From positions 1 through 64,000 of the forward strand of contig CAYZXL010000004.1 in NCBI GenBank assembly GCA_964482435.1: DNA of 64,000 nt, given 5' to 3'. The notes below the pieces were generated by a model. The model did no database searches and had not been told where the DNA came from. It saw only the letters and a program-made list of their open reading frames with translations. Of the stretch, positions 25,615-35,023 are shown piece by piece (the first letter of the stretch is position 1; each line of letters starts with the position of its first letter). Both the position numbers and the translations under genes were made by a program. The DNA comes from CAYZXL01 sp964482435 (GTDB lineage: Bacteria; Auribacterota; JABMQX01).

Positions 25615-28347
25615 CTATTCGATGATTCCGGTCCCTACTGTCTCCGGGGCAATCTCACCAGTCTCTTCTGTTCTTTTCCTCAGTTCCTCCTGGAGGCGCC
25701 TGGCTTGTTCTTCCCGGATCGGTCGCTCTGCGGCGAGTTCTGTTCCCTTGGACGTGATCAACCTGGCGGTCACGAAAATTATCAGGTTCGCTTTCGAGCT
25801 CGTCTCGATGGTAGTCCTGAAGAACCGTCCGACGAATGGAATGCTCCCAAGAAGGGGCACCTTGTCTTCGTAATTGGTGGTCTTATCCGTGATCAGCCCC
25901 CCTAACACAATCGTCTCTCCGTCCTCGACGTGCACGCTGGTGGTGAGCTGCCGTGTCTCGAAGACTGGCTGCTGAATCGGATAAATCTCGTTGCCGTAGT
26001 TGATCCACCGAACCAGGTCGGTCACTTCCGGCATAAGAATCAGGCTTATCATTTTTCCGTCGGCGCTGACGGTGGGTGTCACGTTAAGGATGATTCCCAC
26101 GTCTCTTGTCTGCCAGTTGCCTGGCGTAACCATGAACACTTCACCGGAAAGCAGGTTGGTAGTTCCTCCAAAACCGCCACCGATATTGATGGTCTCCGTG
26201 TCGTACTCCGTCGGATAGGTCAGTTCCTGAACCACCTCGATCTGTGCGTTCTGCCCGCTGATGGTCGTCAGCCTCGGCGCCGACAGGAGGTCAGACCAAT
26301 CTCTCTGGTCTATAGCACGCCAGACAAACGCGAAATCCGGCTCCGTCATGATACCGCGAATCGAAAGAATCTGGTCGGCGTCCGGCGTCGGAAACTCCGT
26401 TGGAAGAATTTCCGGGAGATACCTCATTCCTCTCTCCGGCCGAACGTCCACCTGATACTGGCGCCTCACGCCCGAAGGAACCGGCCCTCCCTTTGCCTTC
26501 TGCGTGAAAATGTACGGCGCCAGCAAACCCGCCTGGAAGGAATTCTCGAACCACCGAGTGTGGAGAAGCTCCACAAACCGTGCTTCGATCTCCACCTGTA
26601 GCGCAGGGACGTCCCACATCCTGATGAGTTCCCGAATAAAAAGCATATTCGTCGGAGTGTTCGACACGATGAGAGTGCTGGTCCTGCTGTTGTAAATGAT
26701 GTTGCTTCCTCGAGGCCACGGAACGCCGCTCTGGATAAGGTAATCCCTTATCGTCTGAGGCGTTCCAAACTCGCCTTCCGTCAGCGGCCCACCTGTCTCG
26801 CCCGGCCCCGCCCCCGGCTCTCTCGGTCCTGATAAGAGGCTCGGCCTGCTCGGCCTGGTTCCCGTGTCGTAAGAGCTCGTGGGCCCGCTCGTCGGCCCCA
26901 TGGTCGTAACCGGACGCTCGATTGTCCCCAATCCGGTCGTAGCCAGACGGAAGATTTCAGTCTCCATAGATTCCGGCGCCACCCAGTCCACAGGGACAAC
27001 GCTTATTGCGTAGTCCTCTACGATGTACTTCAGGTTCCTGACTCTCAAGACGTACCTGAGGACCTCTTTGAGGGGAACCGCTTTCAGGCGAATCGTGATT
27101 CCCGTGTCCGTTGAGGGCGGAACCCATGTCGGAGTGGGCGTAACCCCTGAGGTCTCCCCCGGAATCCCCGGGGTTATTCCCGGCGCGACCGAGCTGGGCA
27201 TGCCGGGCGTGAAGGTCGGACCGAGGACATCGGGCGTGGGCCCGGGCCCCAGTTCCCCCGGAATCCCCGTCGTGGGCGCCCCTGTTGTACTCGGCGCATA
27301 GCTCGTGTACCCCGTGAACACGACCGGGTCTATGACGATGTTCACGTCCGCCGTGGTGGACAGATAATCAACCACCTCTTTCAGCTTGGCGTCTTCAAAC
27401 GTTACTTCCGGAATTACCGTGTTGAGCTTTCGGATAATGTCCAGTTTCGCCTGGCTAACTGGTTCCTCCGGCGTCACCACAATCTCGCCCGGCTTTACCG
27501 CCCGACGGGGTCTCTTCGTCCACGCCCTGTAAACCTGAGTGAGCAGCTCTTCCCTCATGGCTTCATAATAGGCGCGCTCGTACCTGCTTAACAGCTCGTG
27601 GACTTGCTTGATTCGTTTATCAATGCTGATGTCGAACGGATTGAGCTTTCGAGCATCAAGAAGCTTATCCAGGGCCGTCTGGTAGTCCTTCTTCACAATG
27701 CTATCTTCCGCTTCTGCCAGGAGCTGTTCGACGGTGACCGGCGCTTCCACCGGCGGAGGGGTAACCGCCCGTTTCGGCTGCTCCGGAGGCGCCGGCTTCG
27801 CAATTGCCTCCTCTGCTTGCTCCCGGAAGCGGTTTATCCGCGGCTCCCCCGGATACTGCTCGACGAGCTTGTCACACAGCGCCTTCGCTTCTGCGAACTT
27901 CTTGCCGGAAAGCATCGCATTGACCTGCGCAACCCTCGTCTCGAGGAGCTTCTCCCTCTGGGTCGCGTTTTGAGGGTCGGCGGCGATGGCGGCGTTCAGC
28001 TCCTCCACCGCCTCCTCATATTTTCCATCCTGGATGAACTTGTCCGCCTCGTCGGAGTGCTTTTTGGCTTCAATCTGTTTCTCCTGTGCCTTGAGGGCCT
28101 TTTCCCGCTCGACTTCCGCGGCTAAGGCCTCGGCGGCCTTTGTCTCTTCTGACTTGACCTCCTCCGCGGGCGGGGGGGCGGTTTCCGCGCCTTCAGCTAC
28201 CGGCTCGGCAGGTTTTATTTCTGCGGGCTTGACCTCTTCCGCAGGCGGGGGGGCAGTTTCCGCGCCTTCAGCGAACAACCCCCCTTCCACACCAAAAACC
28301 ATAACGGCTGAAGCGACGATCACCACCCATCCTGGCGTAGCTTTCAT
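25615..28347 (-). CDS. Outer-membrane secretin with TPR-like N-terminus (Amuc_1098/PilQ-GspD type)
   Basis: A 910-residue secretin. The signal peptide (MKATPGWVVIVASAVMVFG) is followed by two copies of AEGAETAPPPAEEVK (a DNA-level duplication), then helical TPR-like repeats (~80-290) with YEEAVEELNAAIAADPQNAT. A secretin N-domain split by a Pro/Gly/Thr-rich insert (~380-420) runs from TFEDAKLKEVVDYLSTTAD to VPLKEVLRYVLRVRNLKYIV. The C-terminal secretin core (~690-880) has LLSAPRLTTISGQNAQIEV, VEDGETIVLGGLITDKTTNY and VPLLGSIPFVGRFFRT. Secretins form the outer-membrane pore for type IV pili or type II secretion. It is the last gene of the locus 25615-34363, in the same position as the secretin Amuc_1098. 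Confidence 0.9.
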   Translation of the reverse strand: MKATPGWVVIVASAVMVFGVEGGLFAEGAETAPPPAEEVKPAEIKPAEPVAEGAETAPPPAEEVKSEETKAAEALAAEVEREKALKAQEKQIEAKKHSDEADKFIQDGKYEEAVEELNAAIAADPQNATQREKLLETRVAQVNAMLSGKKFAEAKALCDKLVEQYPGEPRINRFREQAEEAIAKPAPPEQPKRAVTPPPVEAPVTVEQLLAEAEDSIVKKDYQTALDKLLDARKLNPFDISIDKRIKQVHELLSRYERAYYEAMREELLTQVYRAWTKRPRRAVKPGEIVVTPEEPVSQAKLDIIRKLNTVIPEVTFEDAKLKEVVDYLSTTADVNIVIDPVVFTGYTSYAPSTTGAPTTGIPGELGPGPTPDVLGPTFTPGMPSSVAPGITPGIPGETSGVTPTPTWVPPSTDTGITIRLKAVPLKEVLRYVLRVRNLKYIVEDYAISVVPVDWVAPESMETEIFRLATTGLGTIERPVTTMGPTSGPTSSYDTGTRPSRPSLLSGPREPGAGPGETGGPLTEGEFGTPQTIRDYLIQSGVPWPRGSNIIYNSRTSTLIVSNTPTNMLFIRELIRMWDVPALQVEIEARFVELLHTRWFENSFQAGLLAPYIFTQKAKGGPVPSGVRRQYQVDVRPERGMRYLPEILPTEFPTPDADQILSIRGIMTEPDFAFVWRAIDQRDWSDLLSAPRLTTISGQNAQIEVVQELTYPTEYDTETINIGGGFGGTTNLLSGEVFMVTPGNWQTRDVGIILNVTPTVSADGKMISLILMPEVTDLVRWINYGNEIYPIQQPVFETRQLTTSVHVEDGETIVLGGLITDKTTNYEDKVPLLGSIPFVGRFFRTTIETSSKANLIIFVTARLITSKGTELAAERPIREEQARRLQEELRKRTEETGEIAPETVGTGIIE

Positions 28348-28454
28348 GATGTCTCTATCTCCTTTCGATTGTTCTCAGCGGCCGGTGTCCGCGTCAATCA
28401 CCCCTATTTTTCTATTTCCAGGTAAGTTTTCGACTTGTTTGCCCTCAATTCCCT

Positions 28455-29063
28455 TCACCGACTGCCGGGCACTCCTTCTGAGACGGGCCGATTCCTCGGT
28501 CTAACCGGTAGATTTGCTTCCAGATAGCCTCCCGTTCTCAGCCGGAAAACCTCCATGCGCATCTCCTCCGGTAGGGCTCTTCCTATGGGGACGATTACAA
28601 TAGCATAGTCATCCACAATGTACCGCAAATTCTTATACCTCAAAATGTACTTCAAGACAACCCTCAACGGCACATTTTTCAGCCGAATCGTAATTCCGCC
28701 CAATTCCTGCGGGGAGGGCATCGGCTTTGCCGCCTCCGCCGCCTGTGCTTTCGCCTCTGTTGGGATCGGCACGCCCGGGGCCGGCTCTGTTCTCGGCCGC
28801 AGGACAGCCTCCGGTGTCGGTCCCATCTCCGCTGAGGCGTACACAGCCGGGTCTATAATAATGTTGACTCTCGTCTGTTCCGAGAGGTAATTCACGATTT
28901 CCGGGAGACTGGCCTGCTGGAACTCGACATCGGGGAGAACCGTGTTGAGGGCCTTGACGACTCTCTGTCGGGGAGTCGCTGGGCGCTTCGATGGTGCGGC
29001 ACCCTCCACTTGCCCGAAAACCACGCCAAAAATTAACGAAAATCGCAGGATTGTCGTTGTCAT
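28455..29063 (-). CDS. Stand-alone secretin N-domain (STN-like) protein
   Basis: A 202-residue protein with a short signal peptide (ILRFSLIFGVVFGQVEG). Its domain is very like the secretin's own N-domain: KALNTVLPDVEFQQASLPEI, VNIIIDPAVYAS, a Pro-rich insert and ITIRLKNVPLRVVLKYILRY with KNLRYIVDDYAIVIVP. There is no beta-barrel/secretin core. It looks like a partial duplicate of the next gene that has become a separate periplasmic part, perhaps a ring layer or pilotin-like partner of the pore. Its start overlaps the stop of the upstream gene by four bases. Confidence 0.75.
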   Translation of the reverse strand: MTTTILRFSLIFGVVFGQVEGAAPSKRPATPRQRVVKALNTVLPDVEFQQASLPEIVNYLSEQTRVNIIIDPAVYASAEMGPTPEAVLRPRTEPAPGVPIPTEAKAQAAEAAKPMPSPQELGGITIRLKNVPLRVVLKYILRYKNLRYIVDDYAIVIVPIGRALPEEMRMEVFRLRTGGYLEANLPVRPRNRPVSEGVPGSR

Positions 29064-30028
29064 TGTCTCGCAGCAGGCGCCGCCAGAGGTCTCCGGGGTG
29101 TGACCTTTAGCGCCTCTTGCTTGCCGTCCTTTGCCTGGAGAACGATTTCTTTCTCCTTGACTTCCGTGACCGTGTACACCCGGCGCTCCCCTCCTATCTC
29201 CTCAAGCTTGTACTGGACGTAGGTCTCGATTGGCGTGTCGCCGGGGGGACTCACTACATCTCCTCGGTGAGTCGCCCTCCAGGTCCCCCCCCGGACGTCG
29301 AGGAGCGCCATAGCTTCATTCTCGCGAACGATCTTTCCCTTCTCAGCGATTATGGGCTGGGAGTCTTTCTTCTGGATCGTCAGGAAAAACGCCTTGGTCG
29401 TGTGGGGTGTTGGCTGTTCAACCTTCACGTCTCTTGCCTCCAGCGGCCAGAGCTTGTAGCCGTGAAAGGACTCCCCGAGGGGCACCATCTTTGTCCTTGT
29501 GTTTGTACCCCAGTTGATCTGGAGGTCTATCCGTTTGGTGAACGGGTTTCTGAGCCAACCAAAGAAAAGAATGTCAACCGGCTTGCGCGTTATCTCCACC
29601 ACCCTGAAAGGAGGCCCTATGGGAAGCTCTGGCCCATTCCCTTTCTCCGTAGGCTCAGTGGGCGTCACTCCCCCCCAACTGTACCCGCAGTTAGGCCGCG
29701 GACACCTCGCGGCACTTCGCGGGACAATCCAGCCGCAGCGAGGGCACTGCTTTTCTCCGGGTCCCGGCTCGATCTTCTCGGGGTCACTCGTGAAATCGAG
29801 CGTCGCGTCCGGCTCCGGCGGGTCGGCAAAGTTCTTCAGAACGTACTCCTCCTTGTTGACCACCGGAGGAGGAAGCGGCACCGTCCTGGATATGGCCGAA
29901 AGCTCGGCCCCGCCCGTCGGGCCCCTCATCACCACCTTGAAGGCCGTCACCAGGAAAAAGACGAGGAACCCGACAAAAACGATTTTGTCCACATAGTTCC
30001 CCAAAACCTTCTTGTATTCGATTGCCAT
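29060..30028 (-). CDS. Membrane-anchored zinc-ribbon protein of the pilus-like locus (Amuc_1099 position)
   Basis: A 322-residue protein with one N-terminal membrane segment (KIVFVGFLVFFLVTAFKVV) and an otherwise extracytoplasmic body. A zinc-ribbon-like motif occurs at about 105-130: CPRCGWIVP and CPRPNCGYSWG, four cysteines in two CxxC/CxxxxC knuckles. A beta-rich segment follows with RVVEITRKPVDILFFGWLRN and KLEEIGGERRVYTVTEVKEK. The position matches Amuc_1099, and by function it may stand in for PilP. I do not recognise the family otherwise. Confidence 0.6.
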   Translation of the reverse strand: MAIEYKKVLGNYVDKIVFVGFLVFFLVTAFKVVMRGPTGGAELSAISRTVPLPPPVVNKEEYVLKNFADPPEPDATLDFTSDPEKIEPGPGEKQCPRCGWIVPRSAARCPRPNCGYSWGGVTPTEPTEKGNGPELPIGPPFRVVEITRKPVDILFFGWLRNPFTKRIDLQINWGTNTRTKMVPLGESFHGYKLWPLEARDVKVEQPTPHTTKAFFLTIQKKDSQPIIAEKGKIVRENEAMALLDVRGGTWRATHRGDVVSPPGDTPIETYVQYKLEEIGGERRVYTVTEVKEKEIVLQAKDGKQEALKVTPRRPLAAPAARQ

Positions 30029-30045
30029 GATGACTCACCTCCCCG

Positions 30046-31293
30046 TTATTGGCTCCCTGTTGATACTGAGGCCGCAGGCTTGCCCTTGGCCTTTCCCGTC
30101 TCAAGCTCTGCCTTCACTTTGTCGGTAAACTTGACGAAGTCTATTAGCATCGAGACTGTTATGGTACTGTATTCCGGGGGCCTCCCCTGGCCCTGGAGCT
30201 TCGTCCTCTCGTCTTGTTCTCGCGACAGGCGCTTGTATTCTTCTGAGAGTCGTTGTCGCTCGTCTGTGGACATCTGCTCGCGAAGCCTATTTTCGAGCAC
30301 GTATAGCCTTTTCTGCTCGGGCGTTGACCTGCGCCAGATGCTGAACCGCATCAACGCCTCTTGAGTGCCCCTCGCCAGAAGGACACTCGCCAGAGAGCTC
30401 GGCATATCCTCCGGAACCAACGCCCACGTCGTGGGGCGCCCCCTGACCGTCGTGGGCGCTCGGAGGACTTCCGCGCCTTCTTCCCTCGCCTCTTTCACCC
30501 TGAAGCGCAGGTCGTTGACAACCAGGAAGTTTCTCGGCAGGGTAACCTTCCTCTCGCCTTGCTCCACGACGACTCCTTTCGGGGCGGACAGGCTCCTCAT
30601 GAAAGTCGCCAGAGACGGATACTTGCACGTAAACTTCACACGGAACGGAACCGTGTCGTACATGTCGAGCTTGGACCTTCTCCTTCGCGCGGGCGTTATG
30701 GTGGTGGCTTCACCTGCTCCCCTCATAACGACACCCGTCTGCCCTTCTTCGCCGAGGGCCTCGTCCCAGCGCGCCATATAATCTATGGAGTAAACGTCGC
30801 TGGCAATCAGGAGCATTGCTATGTCGGTTACCGCAGACAGTTCCCTCTGAAGCTGAAGAATATCTTCCTCGGGGCCGGGAGCGACCCTCTCGAATTCGTC
30901 GAAGCCGAGATTTCTGGCTTTGGCGTCAATCACAATCTGTTTCCTTGCGGCGGCCGTAGCCACAATCCCCACGGTCGTCCGCAAATCCCCGACGAATATC
31001 GCCGCGGGGACCGCCGTTAGCTGTGCGCTGAGGTTCCACTGGAGAAGGTCGTTTACGATAGTCCTGTAGTTATCCTCGATTTCTATTTTCTGTTTTTCCA
31101 GGAAGCGCTTATGTTCATCCGTCGGCGTGGAGTTCCGTATAACGTTGATTTCGGAAGTGAGGTCCTCGACCTCTTTCTGCACTTGCTTAGCTTTGCCTGC
31201 CTCTTTCCTGTAGAAAAATGCAGAGGCGCCCAGCGCCACAACCAGGACACCGACAGAGATGTAAAAGCTGCGATTTCCTTTGAACCCTTTCAT
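30046..31293 (-). CDS. Amuc_1100-type pilus-like protein (PilO-like position)
   Basis: A 415-residue protein with an N-terminal membrane anchor (FYISVGVLVVALGASAFFY), a long coiled coil (EAGKAKQVQKEVEDLTSEIN) and an alpha/beta periplasmic domain (VPFRVKFTCKYPSLATFMRS). That layout is shared by PilO and by Amuc_1100, the abundant Akkermansia surface protein. It has a second charged helical region near the end (LREQMSTDERQRLSEEYKRL). It follows PilM with a four-base overlap. It probably forms part of the inner-membrane alignment complex; any host-interaction role known for Amuc_1100 should not be assumed. Confidence 0.7.
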   Translation of the reverse strand: MKGFKGNRSFYISVGVLVVALGASAFFYRKEAGKAKQVQKEVEDLTSEINVIRNSTPTDEHKRFLEKQKIEIEDNYRTIVNDLLQWNLSAQLTAVPAAIFVGDLRTTVGIVATAAARKQIVIDAKARNLGFDEFERVAPGPEEDILQLQRELSAVTDIAMLLIASDVYSIDYMARWDEALGEEGQTGVVMRGAGEATTITPARRRRSKLDMYDTVPFRVKFTCKYPSLATFMRSLSAPKGVVVEQGERKVTLPRNFLVVNDLRFRVKEAREEGAEVLRAPTTVRGRPTTWALVPEDMPSSLASVLLARGTQEALMRFSIWRRSTPEQKRLYVLENRLREQMSTDERQRLSEEYKRLSREQDERTKLQGQGRPPEYSTITVSMLIDFVKFTDKVKAELETGKAKGKPAASVSTGSQ

Positions 31294-33695
31294 CGCGTCG
31301 CGCCCAACTCGCTTTTCTTTGCGTAATAGAACTCTTCTGCCAGTCGGCCCTCCATCGTGAAACGCCCGACTCTCTCCCCCGGGAGCGGTTCTTCAAAGAA
31401 TCTTGGGTGCACCTCCTCGAGATACCCTCCTGTCCGAGTTGCGTTGGGCGGCCTTCCCTTGCCTGTTGTGGCCCTTGCCATCTCTATAGGGCAAGGAATC
31501 TCGTTTCCTTTGATGGGACCTTCGTTAATCCACTCGGGCTTCTTTTTCATCTTCTGCTCCGCCAGAAGCTTCCAGTTTCCTTCCAGGAGGCTCTCCTCTT
31601 TTTCTTCCTTCTTTTCCCCCTCGGCGGCCTCCTGCCCCGCACCCTCTGGTTTCTCCTTCACTTCTTTCTCCGTGGTCAGCTCCTTTTCGTCCTTTTTCCC
31701 CTCGTCCGTAGCTTCTGCTTTCCCCTCCTCTTTCGTCTCCTCTTTTGCCTCCTTCTTTACCTCTTCCTCCAGTCCCTCAAGAATCAGTTTGCTTGCACTT
31801 TCGTCCCACCTATACCTGTAGGCTTTCGCCGGGCCAGAGTCAGCAGACACCGGGAGGAGAATACCGGTGTTTACATCCTCTCGGAACCGATGCTCCTTGC
31901 AGGCGAACGTCTCTCCCATAGTCTCTAATGCATTCTTGAAGTCCTCCACGGCCTTCGCGTAGAACCTCGCCGATTCCTGCCCGCTGACTTCCGGCGGAAT
32001 CTTGACGTAGCCGGTGATGATGACATACGGCCGCGTGTCAGTGGTGCTTGACGTTTTCTTCCTGGTGGTTTGCCTTGAACTTGACATGAACGTGCCCCGC
32101 CGATACGAATACAGCGATGTCGTATCTCCGTCAATCGTCTCCAGCTCTGGAATATAGTCCGACGCCGCCATCCGCGAGTTCGTAATCAAAAGAGCGGTCA
32201 GCCAGATGTGATTCCTTTGCCCCTTTCCGGCCGCCTTCACCTTTGTCTTCTTCAGCTCCTCGATAAGCTGTGCCCAGTGCAGCCTGGCGGACTGGAGGTC
32301 CGCAATGTCGTCAACCTTTTTCTCTACCTCCTGTATCTCCCCCTGAATCTTCTTGATCTCACCCGACTTGGCGTCGTCTCGCTGATAGATTAGCTGAAGT
32401 TCCTCCTTTTCGTCCTTGAGCGTGGAGCCGCCGGGAAGAACTCCGGGGACCACTTTTCCGACGGTTCTTACGATGTTGTTGAAGACCCTGGAGTTGTCCC
32501 CGTGAGCCATCTTTTTGCCGAGTGCCATCATCAACAGGGCCGCCACAAGTAGCCAGCCGGACGTCACTAAAAGCACCTTCTTCCTCGCTAGCTCCCTTTG
32601 CCGCGCAATGGACTTCGGGAGAAGGTTTATCCGGATTCTCCCCATTTCCGCGCCCCGCAGCCCAAGCCCAACCGCTCCCGCCAACAAGTCGCTGTACCGG
32701 TTGAGCTCTGTTCGGTCTATGCCCGGGGCGATCCCAATCCTGTTGAGGGGCGATAGCCAGCCAACGTCAATCTTCAGTTTGTCGGAGAGAGACTCCTTGA
32801 AGTTCCTCAACCGGGAGCTGCCGCCCGATAACAGTATTCTCCGGACTGCCGAGTGTCCTGCCTGGCTGCGGTAGAAGCCGATTGAGCGAGATAGCTCCGC
32901 GTACATCCGGCTCACAAAGGAGGCGATTACGCTCGAGGCGCGGCGCTGCTCTTCTGTAGCGTCCGGCGGTTCCCCGGCAGAAGTGCCCGGCACCCACGAC
33001 GCCTGCTTGAGCTTTTCAGCTTGTGCCTCATCGAGGTTGAGTTCCTTGGCTATCGCGGCGGTGATACTGTCTCCTCCGATGGGAATCGTCCGGGCCCAGA
33101 GGTCATCCCCCTCGCTGATGATGAGGTCAGCGGATTTGGCCCCAAAATCTATGACAGCGGTGCATTCCGCAAAGTCCTGCTCGGCATGCCGCAAGCAGTT
33201 GTACACCGCTAAGGGCGCGGCGTCTATCACGCTCACGTCCAGGCCGGCCTTTCTGCACTCCTGCGTGAAAGACGAGATCACGTCGTTCTTGACCGCCACA
33301 AGAACGATGTCAATCTCTCCGCTGGCGGTCTTGCCGATGATGTTGTGGTCCCACTCCACGTCCTCGATCGGGAAAGGAACCTGCTGTTGCGCCTCATACC
33401 GAATTATCTGTGCGACCTTGCTCTCTTCGACCGCAGGAAGCTTCACAAACCGCGTGAAGACCGATTGGCCTGACATACCAACCAGTATCTTGCCACCCTT
33501 GACCTTCTTGAGCGAAAGGGAGGTCTTCATCTGCCGGGCGAGAATTCGGTTTTTTTCCTCGAGGGATGCCTCCGGCGGGACCGAAATCGGAGAAACGTCA
33601 AAGTCAAGCAACTGGAGGCGATTCCGCTCCGCGGCGAATACCGCCATCTTCAGCAACGAAGAACCAGCGTCGAAAGCTACAACAGCCTTGCCCAT
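31290..33695 (-). CDS. pilM: PilM-type actin-like ATPase fused to a PilN-like membrane part
   Basis: An 801-residue protein from the ATG at 33695 (AGAGGAAAAGAG upstream; 62 codons upstream overlap the previous gene and are unlikely). Residues ~1-350 are an FtsA/PilM fold: VAFDAGSSLLKMAVF, VAQIIRYEAQQQVPFPIEDV, TAVIDFGAKSADLIISEG and RILLSGGSSRLRNF. The PilN entry motif RIRINLLPKSI is followed by one membrane helix (VLLVTSGWLLVAALLMMALG) and a coiled coil. A Lys/Glu-rich low-complexity stretch (~650-720) precedes the C-terminus. PilM normally binds the PilN tail in the cytoplasm; here both are one chain. Second gene of the locus, matching Amuc_1101. Confidence 0.85.
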   Translation of the reverse strand: MGKAVVAFDAGSSLLKMAVFAAERNRLQLLDFDVSPISVPPEASLEEKNRILARQMKTSLSLKKVKGGKILVGMSGQSVFTRFVKLPAVEESKVAQIIRYEAQQQVPFPIEDVEWDHNIIGKTASGEIDIVLVAVKNDVISSFTQECRKAGLDVSVIDAAPLAVYNCLRHAEQDFAECTAVIDFGAKSADLIISEGDDLWARTIPIGGDSITAAIAKELNLDEAQAEKLKQASWVPGTSAGEPPDATEEQRRASSVIASFVSRMYAELSRSIGFYRSQAGHSAVRRILLSGGSSRLRNFKESLSDKLKIDVGWLSPLNRIGIAPGIDRTELNRYSDLLAGAVGLGLRGAEMGRIRINLLPKSIARQRELARKKVLLVTSGWLLVAALLMMALGKKMAHGDNSRVFNNIVRTVGKVVPGVLPGGSTLKDEKEELQLIYQRDDAKSGEIKKIQGEIQEVEKKVDDIADLQSARLHWAQLIEELKKTKVKAAGKGQRNHIWLTALLITNSRMAASDYIPELETIDGDTTSLYSYRRGTFMSSSRQTTRKKTSSTTDTRPYVIITGYVKIPPEVSGQESARFYAKAVEDFKNALETMGETFACKEHRFREDVNTGILLPVSADSGPAKAYRYRWDESASKLILEGLEEEVKKEAKEETKEEGKAEATDEGKKDEKELTTEKEVKEKPEGAGQEAAEGEKKEEKEESLLEGNWKLLAEQKMKKKPEWINEGPIKGNEIPCPIEMARATTGKGRPPNATRTGGYLEEVHPRFFEEPLPGERVGRFTMEGRLAEEFYYAKKSELGATR

Positions 33696-33706
33696 TCTCT
33701 TTTCCT

Positions 33707-34363
33707 CTAAGAGCTCTCGCCTCCGGCTTTCATCTGCTCGTACCTCTCGATCCCGTCCCTCAAGAAAGGCGTGTAGAACCAGGTGACAAGAGTGTCGGAA
33801 ACGCTGTTCATCTCCTGCCACCATTTCCGGGTAGTGCGGGGAGACGAATACTCGCTTACGATGGAGCCCTGGTAGTTGCACTCCACCGCTACACCGACGG
33901 CTCTGCCGCCGTATCGCTCCAGGACGTTCGGAGGAACGAACACGCAGGCATAGTGCTGCCTGCCGGCGCGCACATGAACGCAGGTCACGGAACCTCTCAG
34001 GAGGGTGTCGCGGCCGCCGTCCCGCAAAAGAACGTAGCAGTCAAACCGCACTTCGTCAATCCAGTCGGGCTGGGTCGTGAATTGGATGAGAACTTTCAGC
34101 CAGCTCCCGCGCCGGTACGTGGTCACACCCATGTCGCCTAAGCGCGCGTCCGCCCTGTTCGGCAGGTAGCTCGCCATCACCCCGTCAACCAGGACCGCCC
34201 TCTGGCGGACCGCTTCCTCAGCCGCACCGGGAACCCTCACTGCCTGCTCCGCGAGGCACGTCGAGACAAAAGCGGCGAGGAACAAGGACGCTGCCAGACC
34301 AACAAGAAGCGCGACCCGCCCGGTGGGAAACCTCCACGCAGTTTCTTTAGTCTTCCTTTTCAT
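33707..34363 (-). CDS. Amuc_1102-type pilus-like protein
   Basis: A 218-residue exported protein. The start at 34363 gives a signal/anchor MKRKTKETAWRFPTGRVALL followed by a hydrophobic stretch ending STCLA. The mature part is beta-rich with PDWIDEVRFDCYVLLRDGG, RQHYACVFVPPNVLERYGG and a C-terminal WFYTPFLRDGIERYEQM. Order and size match Amuc_1102 at the head of the Akkermansia locus. It precedes pilM by 11 bp, so it is probably the first gene of the operon. Its molecular role is unknown. Confidence 0.65.
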   Translation of the reverse strand: MKRKTKETAWRFPTGRVALLVGLAASLFLAAFVSTCLAEQAVRVPGAAEEAVRQRAVLVDGVMASYLPNRADARLGDMGVTTYRRGSWLKVLIQFTTQPDWIDEVRFDCYVLLRDGGRDTLLRGSVTCVHVRAGRQHYACVFVPPNVLERYGGRAVGVAVECNYQGSIVSEYSSPRTTRKWWQEMNSVSDTLVTWFYTPFLRDGIERYEQMKAGGESS

Positions 34364-34601
34364 CGGGATCACCAGCGATAAAGCATCCTGGAAGGTCACC
34401 AGGGTTGCTATTTAGGTATGTTTATTATTGCGGCAAGAGCCTTATCTGACTGGCATCCCTGAACCGACTTTCTCTTTCTGGCCCTGCTCCTTTATTCTAC
34501 ACGACCGGTCGGTTCATTTCAAACGACAAGTCCACGTTATTTTACAGGACAAGTCCGTCGCCGAGAAAGTCCTTCTTTATTGAATGCGCGACTGGGTGAT
34601 C

Positions 34602-34656
34602 GTGGCACGGGCGTCTCGCCCGTGACCGGGTTCATGGGCAAGATGCCCATGCCACC
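34602..34656. repeat. Palindromic dispersed repeat (family 1), copy 2
   Basis: Starts GTGGCACGGGCGTCTCGCC, ends ATGGGCAAGATGCCCATGCC plus AC. Both hairpins are perfect (CACGGGCG/CGCCCGTG and CATGGGCA/TGCCCATG). Confidence 0.9.
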
Positions 34657-34910
34657 TGTCGCCCGGACGATGAACAACTTTATGTAAGGAATATTCCGTG
34701 GAAGGCGAGTTATCACGCGTCCTGCTTCTCTCGGTTGGCTTCGCCCAGCCACCGACGTGGCCGTGGGGTTAGCGTACCCTAACCTTCCCCATGATGCGGA
34801 CTGTGAAACTATCAGCACAGCCGCTGCGTGTCAACCTAATTTTTCCGTCCTGCTTCGCTCCTCCTCCCGCTCAGGGCCGATACATCTTAGTGTCGGAGAG
34901 CATGGTTTCA

Positions 34911-35023
34911 GACAGGATGAACAGGATTTTCCGGATGTAATCCTCACGTTATCCGGTCTGCCGTGATGCAACCATCTCCCGAGCACTTTGCCTCCTAATC
35001 CTGTCTATCCTGTTAATCCTGTC
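34911..35023. repeat. CCTGT-type dispersed repeat (family 2), copy 1
   Basis: Begins GACAGGATGAACAGGATTTT and ends with the inverted, expanded motif AATCCTGTCTATCCTGTTAA plus TCCTGTC. The outer parts are inverted repeats of each other around a unique centre. It lies just after the gspK stop codon. Confidence 0.75.
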
